Shown one piece after another: positions 9,321-16,693 of a stretch of DNA of 64,000 nt; within the stretch, counting starts at the first letter, position 1; each line of letters opens with the position of its first letter. Below the pieces are notes generated by a model. The model had not been told where the DNA came from, did not search any database, and was given only the letters and a program-made list of their open reading frames with translations. The stretch is from Candidatus Izimoplasma sp. ZiA1 (GTDB lineage Bacteria; Bacillota_I; Bacilli_A; Izemoplasmatales; Izemoplasmataceae). The position numbers and the translations under genes were made by a program. Location: the NCBI GenBank assembly GCA_002285055.1, contig NQYJ01000002.1, positions 124,001 through 188,000 on the forward strand, in the 5' to 3' direction.

Positions 9321-9685
9321 TTATTTATTTTGGTGGAATCTATAATGGAAAACTGGATATAGTAAAAAAAGATACTTTAGTTAGTGAGTACTTTGATATT
9401 AGTAAAAACTCATTAAATGAAATCCAGAAGTTTAAAGTTATTAATAATATAGATTCAATAGTTAAAATTTTAATGAAAGCAAACATTGATCCACTACATT
9501 ATATTAAAAACTTAAACTTAGATGATAAAATAATTACCTTTAATATTAATGGCAATGGGGTTGTCCCAGTTGAAAAGTTTGAAAGAGAGTTTCGAGATGC
9601 TTGCGGAAATGTTTATAAATATTTAATTGCTAAAGCTGAAGAGGTTTACAAAATCACTTATGGTTTAAAGGAAAGATTAAAATGA
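9317..9685 (+). CDS. Short CobU-like protein with degenerate P-loop
   Basis: A 122-residue protein resembling a reduced CobU. The N terminus IIYFGGIYNGKLD imitates the CobU beta-strand plus P-loop, but the Ser/Thr after the lysine is Leu and the RS pair is lost. The C-terminal block (EREFRDACGNVYKYLIAKAEEVYKITYGLKERLK read in parts) is clearly the last CobU helix and strand. The middle, which holds the guanylylated histidine and the DCLT block in CobU, is missing. It overlaps cobS by four bases and cblS by four. It may be a regulatory or scaffold partner, or a divergent kinase; I would not assign CobU activity to it. Confidence 0.7.
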   Translation: MIIYFGGIYNGKLDIVKKDTLVSEYFDISKNSLNEIQKFKVINNIDSIVKILMKANIDPLHYIKNLNLDDKIITFNINGNGVVPVEKFEREFRDACGNVYKYLIAKAEEVYKITYGLKERLK

Positions 9686-10350
9686 AGGACAACTTAGAAT
9701 TAAATAATCTCATAATTACAATTGATAATGCTGGTAGTATTGGACAAAAAGAAAATGATACAATAAACACAAATTATGAAACGCTTGCATATTTTACATT
9801 AAGAACCGCTTTGATTGAAAATCTAGTCCAATATACAAAAGTTATAGTTATTACTTTTGCGAACTTTTGTGGTGATTTTAGTCACAAAGATATAATTAAA
9901 GGAATATCAAGAATTGAAAAAGAACTTGGATATAAGCTGCCTTTTATATCTTCTTCTGAAAGTAATTTTGTAATGAGAGAATCTGCTTTGTCTTTTACAT
10001 GTATTGGCGAGAAACTTAATACTAAAAGAAAAAGTTTTAGTAATGTAGCAGTCATCGGTAGACCGTTGCTTGGTAATGAAATTATAGAAAGAGCTAGTGA
10101 AATTGTTACTTTAAAAGAAATAATTGCTTTATTAGCCTCCGAAAACGTCTCTAAAGTTATAAGTACAGGTTCAAAAGGAATTAACTCTAAAATAGAAAGT
10201 AATCTAGGATTCACATTTAAGTCAGACGAAATAGATTTATATAAATCATCTGGTCCATCATCATGTGTTATTGTAGTTTATGATTCCTTAAAAGAGTTAA
10301 AAAAAATAATTAAATCACCAATAATTGTATTAAATAAAACAAAATTTTAA
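9682..10350 (+). CDS. cblS: Probable alpha-ribazole kinase (CblS-like)
   Basis: A 222-residue soluble protein with an AIR-synthase/ThiL-like look: an N-terminal strand ending in IITIDNAGSIGQKEND, a helix with YFTLRTALIENL, and FCGD at residues 62-65. From memory of the family, clostridial alpha-ribazole kinases share the D-x-x-G-x-IG opening and the FCGD block. The enzyme would phosphorylate imported alpha-ribazole, giving the CobS substrate without CobT. It is the last gene of the cobamide operon, separated by 60 bases from the next reading frame. The identification is by motif memory and context, not by an alignment. Confidence 0.6.
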   Translation: MKDNLELNNLIITIDNAGSIGQKENDTINTNYETLAYFTLRTALIENLVQYTKVIVITFANFCGDFSHKDIIKGISRIEKELGYKLPFISSSESNFVMRESALSFTCIGEKLNTKRKSFSNVAVIGRPLLGNEIIERASEIVTLKEIIALLASENVSKVISTGSKGINSKIESNLGFTFKSDEIDLYKSSGPSSCVIVVYDSLKELKKIIKSPIIVLNKTKF

Positions 10351-10410
10351 AAAAATATAGAAACTTATGAAAATAATTGTATAATAATAATAGACAGATA
10401 AGGAGTGCTT

Positions 10411-10614
10411 ATGGATAATACAATACTTTGTGAATGTCATAATGTGGCAGTAGGAGATGTGAAGCGATTAATAGAGAATGGAATTGTTGATTTTGGAGAA
10501 ATTCAAATTATCACAAGTCTTGCAACTAGCTGTCCTTCTTGTAGGGAACAATCTTTAAAAGTATTTAATGAGCTATTAAGAGATGTAGTTCATGTTACAA
10601 AAGTCAATATCTAA
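10411..10614 (+). CDS. Bfd-like [2Fe-2S] ferredoxin
   Basis: A 67-residue protein that is a bare BFD-like domain. The cysteine pattern Cys7-x-Cys9, 31 residues, Cys41-x2-Cys44 fits the [2Fe-2S] site of bacterioferritin-associated ferredoxins and of the small domain found in NAD(P)H-dependent oxidoreductases. It may deliver electrons or sense iron. ATG 10411 is preferred over GTG 10405 because AGGAG lies five bases before it. A TATAAT sequence at 10380-10385 could give it its own promoter after the cobamide operon, and an intrinsic terminator follows immediately. Confidence 0.8.
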   Translation: MDNTILCECHNVAVGDVKRLIENGIVDFGEIQIITSLATSCPSCREQSLKVFNELLRDVVHVTKVNI

Positions 10615-10641
10615 AAAAAACTATGTTTTCGTAGTTTTTTT
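10613..10641 (+). terminator. Intrinsic terminator after the Bfd-like gene
   Basis: A hairpin with A-rich left arm ending ACTATG, a TTTT loop and CGTAGT continuing into a run of seven T, directly after the stop codon. One G-T pair is in the stem. It would end the cobamide/Bfd transcript. Confidence 0.75.
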
Positions 10642-10697
10642 ATTTTTCTAGATAAATAACTATGATACAATATATTTGTTTGAAAAGGATGATGTAT

Positions 10698-11780
10698 ATG
10701 ATAAACGAAATGATACAAGCTTTTTTCTTGATTTTTTTAGCAGAAATGGGCGATAAAACACAAATATTAGCAATGGCATTTGCAACTAAATACAAAATTA
10801 GACATGTGGTCTTAGGAATATTTATTGGATCTTTTCTAAATCACGCTTTAGCTGTAATCCTTGGGAGTAGTTTAAGTAATTTTATACCTCTAAACACACT
10901 AAGTATAATAGCTGGGGTTATGTTCTTAATTTTTGCTCTTTGGAGTTTAAAATTTGAGGATGAAGAAGAGGAAGTTAAGGTAAGTAAATACGGGCCAGTA
11001 ATAACGGTTTCGTTAGCCTTTTTTATTGGAGAACTTGGTGACAAGACACAGTTAGCAGCAATAACTCTTGCAACAGATGCTAATTACCCACTATTTATTC
11101 TTGCAGGTACAGTCACAGGGATGGTTGTAACTGGATTACTTGGGATATTTGTTGGGATAAAACTTGGATCTAAAATCCCTGAGTTTTATATGAAAATTGG
11201 AGCTAGTATTGTTTTCTTTATTTTTGGACTTGTAAAACTAGGAAGCTCGCTAGATCAAAAATTCTTAAATCCTATTTATGTAGCTCTGTTTGTTTTAGTT
11301 TTATTGGTAGTTGGGTATTTGATTTTAAGACCAACATTAAACCTTCGAAGATTAGGAAAAAAATCAGCTTATGTTTTAACTGCTGAAAGATTAAAAGGCG
11401 TATATAGTATTATGTATAACCGTTTAGAGGACATTTGTCTAGGTGAGAATACTTGTGGTACTTGCGGTGGTAATAGTTGCTTAGTAGGGTATACGAAGAA
11501 AGTATTAAAAGATTTGAGTAATGGTGCAGAAATCAATCTTGATTATATAGAAAACTTAGAAATTAAGAAGTTTGATAAGACTAAAATCCTTGAGAGTCTT
11601 ATTTTAGTTACAAAGGAATTAAAGAACGATTGGATTAATCCTAGTTTTGATAACTTACACCATCTAAGAAATAACTTAGAAATGATGTTGTTTAATAAAA
11701 AAATTGTAGCAGAAACATATAATGATTATTTAAATAAAATTGAAGAAATTGATAAAAAAGTATTTTTAACACTCAAATAA
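10698..11780 (+). CDS. GDT1/UPF0016-family cation transporter with Cys-rich cytoplasmic tail
   Basis: The first ~215 residues are a complete UPF0016/GDT1 (TMEM165/MntX-like) transporter: two homologous three-helix halves, each with an E-x-G-D-K-T motif (residues 16-21 and 112-117), a family known for Mn2+/Ca2+ export. An acidic loop (EDEEEEV) joins the halves. Unlike the usual ~200-residue member, a soluble tail of about 145 residues follows, with Cys247, Cys253, Cys256 and Cys261 in a Gly/Asn-rich stretch, then a helical end. ATG 10698 is preferred over the ATG at 10662 because it sits after AAAGGATG and directly before the first helix. The tail is not one I recognise; metal or redox sensing is a guess. 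Confidence 0.8.
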   Translation: MINEMIQAFFLIFLAEMGDKTQILAMAFATKYKIRHVVLGIFIGSFLNHALAVILGSSLSNFIPLNTLSIIAGVMFLIFALWSLKFEDEEEEVKVSKYGPVITVSLAFFIGELGDKTQLAAITLATDANYPLFILAGTVTGMVVTGLLGIFVGIKLGSKIPEFYMKIGASIVFFIFGLVKLGSSLDQKFLNPIYVALFVLVLLVVGYLILRPTLNLRRLGKKSAYVLTAERLKGVYSIMYNRLEDICLGENTCGTCGGNSCLVGYTKKVLKDLSNGAEINLDYIENLEIKKFDKTKILESLILVTKELKNDWINPSFDNLHHLRNNLEMMLFNKKIVAETYNDYLNKIEEIDKKVFLTLK

Positions 11781-11798
11781 GAGCAAAAAAGACTATAT

Positions 11799-11813
11799 TC
11801 AACCTAAGGTTGA
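11799..11813. repeat. Small inverted repeat in intergenic DNA
   Basis: TCAACC-TAA-GGTTGA, a perfect 6-bp inverted repeat between the transporter and the XRE regulator. It lacks a T tract on the plus strand, so it may be an operator or a weak hairpin; nothing more can be said. Confidence 0.4.
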
Positions 11814-11880
11814 GAAGATAAAACCAACACTTTATATGATTTTTAAATGAAAATCGTATAATTAATGTGAGGTGAAAGAG

Positions 11881-12465
11881 ATGGACACAATTAAAATAGC
11901 AAATTTATTAGTTAGACTAAGAAAAGAACATAATTTAACACAAAATGATTTAGCAATGGAATTAGGAGTTTCCTACCAAGCCGTATCAAAATGGGAAAGA
12001 GGAGAAAATTTACCTGATTCAGGATTGCTTTTATCGCTTGCAAATTATTATGGCATTACAGTTGATGAGATATTAAATGGCGAGATGAATGATGAATATA
12101 TGTCATATTCAAATAAGAAGGTAGATAAAAGCATCAACGATGCCGTTTATATTTCATTAGGAATAGCATTTTTTATGTTATCACCAGTACCATATTTACT
12201 GTTAGAAAGATACTCGGAAGTTTTTGCAACACTAACTTTACTTTTATTTATTGTATTTGGAATTACTACATTTATCGTTTATGGATTTAAAGCTGACAAA
12301 AGAGATAAAAAAATAGTTTCATCTAAAAATGAAAGAAAAAGTGAACTTGTTTGGGGAATATGTACATTTGTTTTTCTGTTTGTTGGTTTTGTTTTTGGAA
12401 TTTGGCATCCAACTTGGTTAATTTTTGTTTTAGCTGGAGTATTAACGAATTATTTTATAAAATAA
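11881..12465 (+). CDS. XRE-family transcriptional regulator with C-terminal membrane domain
   Basis: A 194-residue protein. Residues ~5-62 form a Cro/C1-type helix-turn-helix (LRKEHNLTQNDLAMELGVS, then QAVSKWERG and a LANYYGITVDEIL end). Residues ~90-190 hold three or four hydrophobic helices with a short basic loop. Membrane-anchored XRE proteins of this layout are frequent in Firmicutes and often control a neighbouring transporter, but the target is not evident here. ATG 11881 is chosen over GTG 11872 because GTGAGGTGAAAG precedes it. A TATAAT at 11857-11862 is a probable -10 box. Confidence 0.85.
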   Translation: MDTIKIANLLVRLRKEHNLTQNDLAMELGVSYQAVSKWERGENLPDSGLLLSLANYYGITVDEILNGEMNDEYMSYSNKKVDKSINDAVYISLGIAFFMLSPVPYLLLERYSEVFATLTLLLFIVFGITTFIVYGFKADKRDKKIVSSKNERKSELVWGICTFVFLFVGFVFGIWHPTWLIFVLAGVLTNYFIK

Positions 12466-12497
12466 AAAACTTAAATCTTATGATTTAAGTTTTTTTA
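12464..12497. terminator. Bidirectional terminator between convergent genes
   Basis: AAACTTAAATC-TTAT-GATTTAAGTTT flanked by A-run and T-run, so it can work on both strands. It overlaps the last codons of the minus-strand gene. Confidence 0.85.
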
Positions 12498-12873
12498 TTC
12501 TAAAATATTGATTTAGTCCAAATTTTGGCACTTTATTTTTATAACCTTTGATATTTTCAAACTGTGCTAATTTAATTACATCTTTATATAAACAAAATTT
12601 TTTATCAAGTAATACTATTTTGTTAAGCACTAAAACCTCATAAATATCGGATCTTCTTTTATAGACTTCATTCTTAATTTGTTTATATTTAATATTGTTC
12701 TTTTTAAGATATAGTTCAAGTATTTTCTTTGAATTGTTATCAAAGTTATAAAAAAAACATATCATTTCATTATTATCGTTATACGCTACATTTACAGTTT
12801 CTCTACCAAGGATTCTGTTGAAACCTTTTAAGATTAAATCTTGATTAGTTAATAAATTTTCAATAGCAACCAT
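12478..12873 (-). CDS. Hypothetical protein, 131 residues
   Basis: I do not recognise this protein. It is basic and Asn/Lys/Ile-rich, without membrane segments or signal peptide. The N-terminal half has a short strand pattern (ETVNVAYNDNNEMICFFYNFD) followed by a helix ending in a Lys-rich segment, and the C terminus is strongly basic (FRIKKLK). The start is supported by AAAGGATGTGATTAA before the ATG. It lies downstream of the AraC-type regulator gene on the same strand, 55 bases away, so the two could be cotranscribed. Confidence 0.7.
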   Translation of the reverse strand: MVAIENLLTNQDLILKGFNRILGRETVNVAYNDNNEMICFFYNFDNNSKKILELYLKKNNIKYKQIKNEVYKRRSDIYEVLVLNKIVLLDKKFCLYKDVIKLAQFENIKGYKNKVPKFGLNQYFRIKKLKS

Positions 12874-12928
12874 TTAATCACATCCTTTATTACATTATAT
12901 AAAAGAGATGTGTTTTTTTAATGAAAAT

Positions 12929-13861
12929 TTACAGTGTTTTAGACAAAATGTTTAAGCAAGTACTTAGTTCGTTTTTAAACAATTCTAAGTCCGTTTTGTT
13001 CATAATTGAGTTAACTGTGCTTAAACTTAAAACATACTTACGGTACTTTAATGAAGTCATATTTATTCTGTCTTTTAAAGCTTTATTTAAATATTTTACA
13101 TCACTAAAGCCAACTGATTTTGCAATTGTAGATACATCTAAAATTGTAGTTCTAAGTAACTCCATTGCTTTATCTAATCTCACAGAAGTAACATAATCTT
13201 GAAATGATATACCGATATAATCCTTTATAAAATGCGATAATCTATACTTACTTAGTTTTAAAGTTGTAGCAAGTGTTTCTTGAGATATTTTATGGTTGTA
13301 ATTAGTGTTTATATATTCTAATGTAATATTCAATCTTTCAATATATTTATCATAATTTTTACTTTTCACATCCAAATATTTTTCCTTTAAAAGCATTGTA
13401 TATAGCTCATATACAAACATATGGTATAGACCAATAACTTTATATTTTAATATTTCATTATAATCGGGACTAATTAGTATTCTAATTAATTGAGATATTA
13501 ACAAAGGAACTTCCTTATACTTATACGCTAGTTCTTTAAAAGTATACACTCTAGATTTAAAACGCATTTTATTGAAAAATAAATTATTTTCGTATAAGTA
13601 TTCATTTTTGAAACGATAAATTATTATTACTGATTTAGCATCACTTACAATACTATGAAGTTCATTTACATTAACCATAAATAATGTTTGATTTGTTAAA
13701 TGATACTCTTGATTGTTAGTATAAACCTTTACACTACCTTTTATAACCCAAACTAGTTCAATTTCATCATGAATTTCATCGTGTTGATCAATATCCATAA
13801 AGAATGCAGTTTCAAATGGAAGCTTGTAAGCCTTAAAAACATCTATATAATCATTATTCAT
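12929..13861 (-). CDS. AraC-family transcriptional regulator
   Basis: A 310-residue regulator. An N-terminal cupin-like ligand domain (about residues 15-100, with HDEIHDEIELVWVIKGSV and LFMVNVNELH) is followed by a helical linker and a C-terminal pair of helix-turn-helix motifs (SQETLATTLKLSKYRLSHFIK and VSTIAKSVGFSDVKYLNKALK). Such regulators usually respond to sugars or related metabolites. I use the inner ATG at 13861, preceded by GATGGTGATAAAA, rather than the in-frame ATG at 13873. It is divergent from the membrane-protein gene at 14020, with a palindrome between them that it might bind. Confidence 0.88.
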   Translation of the reverse strand: MNNDYIDVFKAYKLPFETAFFMDIDQHDEIHDEIELVWVIKGSVKVYTNNQEYHLTNQTLFMVNVNELHSIVSDAKSVIIIYRFKNEYLYENNLFFNKMRFKSRVYTFKELAYKYKEVPLLISQLIRILISPDYNEILKYKVIGLYHMFVYELYTMLLKEKYLDVKSKNYDKYIERLNITLEYINTNYNHKISQETLATTLKLSKYRLSHFIKDYIGISFQDYVTSVRLDKAMELLRTTILDVSTIAKSVGFSDVKYLNKALKDRINMTSLKYRKYVLSLSTVNSIMNKTDLELFKNELSTCLNILSKTL

Positions 13862-13883
13862 TTTTATCACCATCTTAATTTTA

Positions 13884-13897
13884 TGACAAAGTTGTCA
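13884..13897. promoter_or_regulatory. TGACAA-AG-TTGTCA palindrome, candidate operator
   Basis: A perfect 6-bp inverted repeat with a two-base centre, 23 bases upstream of the AraC-type gene and in the divergent intergenic region. Position and symmetry suggest a regulator site; there is no T tract that would make it a terminator. Confidence 0.45.
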
Positions 13898-13958
13898 ATA
13901 AGTAAAGGTTATGTGTACGAAATATGATAAAGTTGCTATAATAACTATTTATTTTTAA

Positions 13959-13987
13959 TTGAATCTGTTTAGTATTGAAACTATAAT
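13959..13987 (+). promoter_or_regulatory. SigA-type promoter of the 14020 gene
   Basis: TTGAAT (13959-13964), a 17-base spacer and TATAAT (13982-13987). Transcription would begin near 13994, 26 bases before the ATG at 14020, with AGGAGGAATAG as ribosome site. Confidence 0.7.
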
Positions 13988-14019
13988 GATTATAGAGAAT
14001 TTTTTTAGGAGGAATAGTT

Positions 14020-14856
14020 ATGGAATTACCAGTATTATCTTACATAGTTTCAATGTCATTATACGTTTTATTTTTATTTATGTTTTTAGAGTTTACTAGG
14101 GAAAAATTAAATTTTACTAAATGGTTTTTTATTCTAGCGTTTGCTACAATCCCGCTTTGGTTCTTAAATTTAGAATCATGGTTTAGATGGGCAAAAACAA
14201 TTAGTGTTTTAGTTCCAATTTGTTTTGTAAGTTTTGTAAGAATTTATAATTCTAAAGAAACGAAGAATACTTTTTTATTATCATTAAGAAAAAAATGGCC
14301 TTTATGGATATTATATTTAGTTTTAAATATTAATATCATTGAAGCTACACTTAAAGATTTTGAAATGGGTAATTACTTTAACGCGATTGCAGGTATTATT
14401 TTATGTATTACTATACCACTACCAACTAAACATTGGCGTATTGGCAAAAATGATGGAAAAAATACATTTGGGGAGTTAATTGCTGATTTACCACTTGCAT
14501 GGTGTTTGTTATATGTAACATGGAACGCAGCCTTCGTATACGCTGAAAACACAATGTTTTTTGCATCAAGTATATGTATTTTAATTGCACCTGAAATTTG
14601 GATGTTTGCTAAAAAAAGAACGGACTTGTGGTTAATGGGACGTATTTATACTCTTGCAATCCATATTCTAATTAGATCATGTTATGATATATTTACTCCA
14701 ATTATGGATTCAACACTTTGGTTTAATCAAGATGTATTATATACTTGGGGACTTATTAATTTTGTTTTACATGGTATTTACTTAGTATTTTGGTTCTTTA
14801 AACTAAGAAGTAAAGATTATGTAATTAAAAAGTCAGAAATGGCATATGGATATTAA
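14020..14856 (+). CDS. Polytopic membrane protein of unknown function (possibly DUF5692)
   Basis: A 278-residue protein with about eight hydrophobic helices and an unusual richness in Trp. Conserved-looking polar points inside the membrane part include LNLESWFRWAK, a PTKHWRI loop and LADLPLAWCLLYVTWNAAFVY in pieces. It resembles what I remember of the DUF5692 family, but I cannot verify this. The gene has its own promoter, strong ribosome site and terminator, so it is a single-gene unit divergent from the AraC-type regulator, which may control it. Confidence 0.75.
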   Translation: MELPVLSYIVSMSLYVLFLFMFLEFTREKLNFTKWFFILAFATIPLWFLNLESWFRWAKTISVLVPICFVSFVRIYNSKETKNTFLLSLRKKWPLWILYLVLNINIIEATLKDFEMGNYFNAIAGIILCITIPLPTKHWRIGKNDGKNTFGELIADLPLAWCLLYVTWNAAFVYAENTMFFASSICILIAPEIWMFAKKRTDLWLMGRIYTLAIHILIRSCYDIFTPIMDSTLWFNQDVLYTWGLINFVLHGIYLVFWFFKLRSKDYVIKKSEMAYGY

Positions 14857-14879
14857 GCGGTGAAAACCGCTTTTTTTTT
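14855..14879 (+). terminator. Intrinsic terminator
   Basis: AAGCGGT-GAAA-ACCGCTT with a stable GAAA tetraloop and nine T; it starts within the stop codon of the 14020 gene. Confidence 0.9.
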
Positions 14880-14906
14880 GGTTATTTATAATAAAAATGG
14901 TAAAAT
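14878..14906 (+). promoter_or_regulatory. Promoter of the ABC exporter operon
   Basis: TTGGTT (14878-14883), 17-base spacer, TAAAAT (14901-14906), beginning inside the T tract of the preceding terminator. The -35 box is only a moderate match. Confidence 0.45.
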
Positions 14907-14935
14907 AGAGTTAGCTTTAGTGAAGGAGAGATATC

Positions 14936-15808
14936 ATGATAAAAATTTCTGAATTAACTAAGTATTATAAAAAGAATGCAAGAGGTGTCATTGATTTAAA
15001 CTTTGATATTAAAGAAGGTGAAGTTTTTGGTTTCATTGGTCCAAATGGAGCTGGAAAATCAACAACGGTCCGTTCAATTTTAAATCTTATATTTCCAACA
15101 AGTGGAGAAATTAAGGTGATGGATTTGGATAGTGTAAAAGATACAGTGGAAATAAGAAGGAATATTGGCTATTTGGCTAGTGAAGTACATTATTACAATG
15201 ATATGAAAGTACTAGATTTTTTAAGGTATTCAGCAAGCTTCTTCAAAGATAACGTCGATGAAAGGTTATTTTATTTAGCTAAAAAATTAGATCTTGATTT
15301 GACTAGAAAAATTGGTGATTTATCATTTGGTAATAAAAAGAAAGTTGGTATTGTTCAAGCATTAGTTCATGAACCTAAAATTTATATATTAGATGAACCA
15401 ACTACTGGTCTTGATCCTTTAATGCAAAATATATTTTTTGATTTATTAGATGAGGAAAGAAAAAAAGGAGCGACAATATTTTTTAGTTCTCATATTCTAA
15501 GTGAAGTTCAAAGAATCTGTGATCGAGTAGGAGTAATAAAAGATGGCGAATTAATTAAGATTGAAAAAATAGATGATATTTTAAAAACAAGTGCTAAAAG
15601 TGTAAGAATCAAAACTAAAGATAAGATTGAAATAAATGAAAATTTTAAAGATTATAGATTGATAAATGACGAGCATCATTTTACATTTACTGGTGAAGTA
15701 AAAAAACTTTTAGAGATTATATCTAAATTGAATATAATTGATATCAATATTACTGAACCATCTCTTGAAGAAATATTTATGCATTATTATGAAAGTGAGG
15801 AAGAATAA
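14936..15808 (+). CDS. ABC-2 type transporter ATPase
   Basis: A 290-residue ATPase of the CcmA/DrrA/YhaQ group. Walker A is GPNGAGKST (about residues 36-44), the signature is the variant LSFGNKKK in place of LSGGQ, Walker B is IYILDEPTTGLDP, and the H-loop is in FFSSHILSE. A C-terminal domain of ~75 residues follows, as in drug, lipid or peptide exporters. It shares one base with the permease gene that follows, so the two form a complete exporter. The substrate cannot be told from sequence. Confidence 0.9.
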   Translation: MIKISELTKYYKKNARGVIDLNFDIKEGEVFGFIGPNGAGKSTTVRSILNLIFPTSGEIKVMDLDSVKDTVEIRRNIGYLASEVHYYNDMKVLDFLRYSASFFKDNVDERLFYLAKKLDLDLTRKIGDLSFGNKKKVGIVQALVHEPKIYILDEPTTGLDPLMQNIFFDLLDEERKKGATIFFSSHILSEVQRICDRVGVIKDGELIKIEKIDDILKTSAKSVRIKTKDKIEINENFKDYRLINDEHHFTFTGEVKKLLEIISKLNIIDINITEPSLEEIFMHYYESEEE

Positions 15809-16611
15809 TGAAAAATTTTATATTTACTGAGTTTAAACGTAATTCTAAATCACTGATTTTATGGACAGCAATTGTTGGAGGGTTAGCATTACTTATGCTA
15901 TCTTTATACCCGGCTTTTAAAGAAGCGTTCGCAAGTCTTGAAGATTTATTAAGCGTCTATCCTGAGGCTTTTTTAGAAGCATTTGGGCTTGGTGAGGGCG
16001 GACTTGATATGAGTGATCCTTATGGTTGGTATGGTACTGAAGGATATCTATTCGTTTTGTTAATTGGCGGTAGTTATGCTGCGATTTTAGGATCATCAAT
16101 TTTATCAAAAGAAGAAGATGATAAAACTGTAGAGTTTTTACTATCACGTCCAATTTCTAGAACGAAAGTATTACTTGGTAAATATGTTGTTGTAATTATT
16201 AATCTATTAATACTAAACACGGTAATGTTTCTACTTTTATTATTAATGTTTACAATATATAACAATGTTCAGATATACACAATTGTTTTATTATCATTTG
16301 GACCATTTGTTTTACAGTTAATTTTTGCTTCTATAGGTTTTTTCATTAGTACAATAATAACAAAATCAAGAATGGTTATGAGTATCTCATTAGGACTTAC
16401 TATTGGAATGTACGCAGTTGATTTAATAAGTAAGCTAACAACTGAATTTAAGTTTTTAAAACATTTAACACCATATGAGTACATAAATGCAATTGATATA
16501 ATAGTACATAATCATATTGATTCATTCTATCTACTTCTTTCAGTAGGTATAATTCTATTATCCCTTTTTGGGGCTTGGAGAATCTATACTAAGAAAGATA
16601 TAACAGTATAA
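15808..16611 (+). CDS. ABC-2 type transporter permease
   Basis: A 267-residue permease with six predicted hydrophobic helices. It has a short N-terminal cytoplasmic segment (EFKRNSKSLILW), an extracellular loop after helix 1 with the acidic/glycine-rich stretch GLGEGGLDMSDPYGWYG, and the cytoplasmic EEDDKTVEFLLSRPISR coupling region that is typical of bacitracin/lantibiotic-type and YhaP-like permeases. It starts within the stop codon of the ATPase gene and is followed by a terminator. Confidence 0.88.
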   Translation: MKNFIFTEFKRNSKSLILWTAIVGGLALLMLSLYPAFKEAFASLEDLLSVYPEAFLEAFGLGEGGLDMSDPYGWYGTEGYLFVLLIGGSYAAILGSSILSKEEDDKTVEFLLSRPISRTKVLLGKYVVVIINLLILNTVMFLLLLLMFTIYNNVQIYTIVLLSFGPFVLQLIFASIGFFISTIITKSRMVMSISLGLTIGMYAVDLISKLTTEFKFLKHLTPYEYINAIDIIVHNHIDSFYLLLSVGIILLSLFGAWRIYTKKDITV

Positions 16612-16634
16612 AAGGGCTTAATTGCCCTTTTTTT
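16611..16634 (+). terminator. Intrinsic terminator after the exporter operon
   Basis: AAAGGGC-TTAATT-GCCCTTT running into a T tract, directly after the stop codon. Confidence 0.9.
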
Positions 16635-16638
16635 ATCC

Positions 16639-16667
16639 TTGAGATTTAATTTGACGAAGAGTATAAT
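16639..16667 (+). promoter_or_regulatory. SigA-type promoter of the 16694 operon
   Basis: TTGAGA (16639-16644), 17-base spacer, TATAAT (16662-16667); the ribosome site AGGAGG follows at about 16682. Confidence 0.7.
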
Positions 16668-16693
16668 ATAAGAGTATGTATAGGAGGATTATA

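Noticed and set aside
1..10350. Cobalamin riboswitch inside the operon
   Set aside because: There are no gaps long enough between the genes; if one exists it lies upstream of the window.
11781..11871. Intrinsic terminator at the TCAACC-TAA-GGTTGA repeat
   Set aside because: The stem is short and no T run follows, so it was listed only as an inverted repeat.
12921..13196. Plus-strand frame opposite the AraC-type gene
   Set aside because: It runs antisense to conserved helix-turn-helix coding sequence and has no recognisable protein features.
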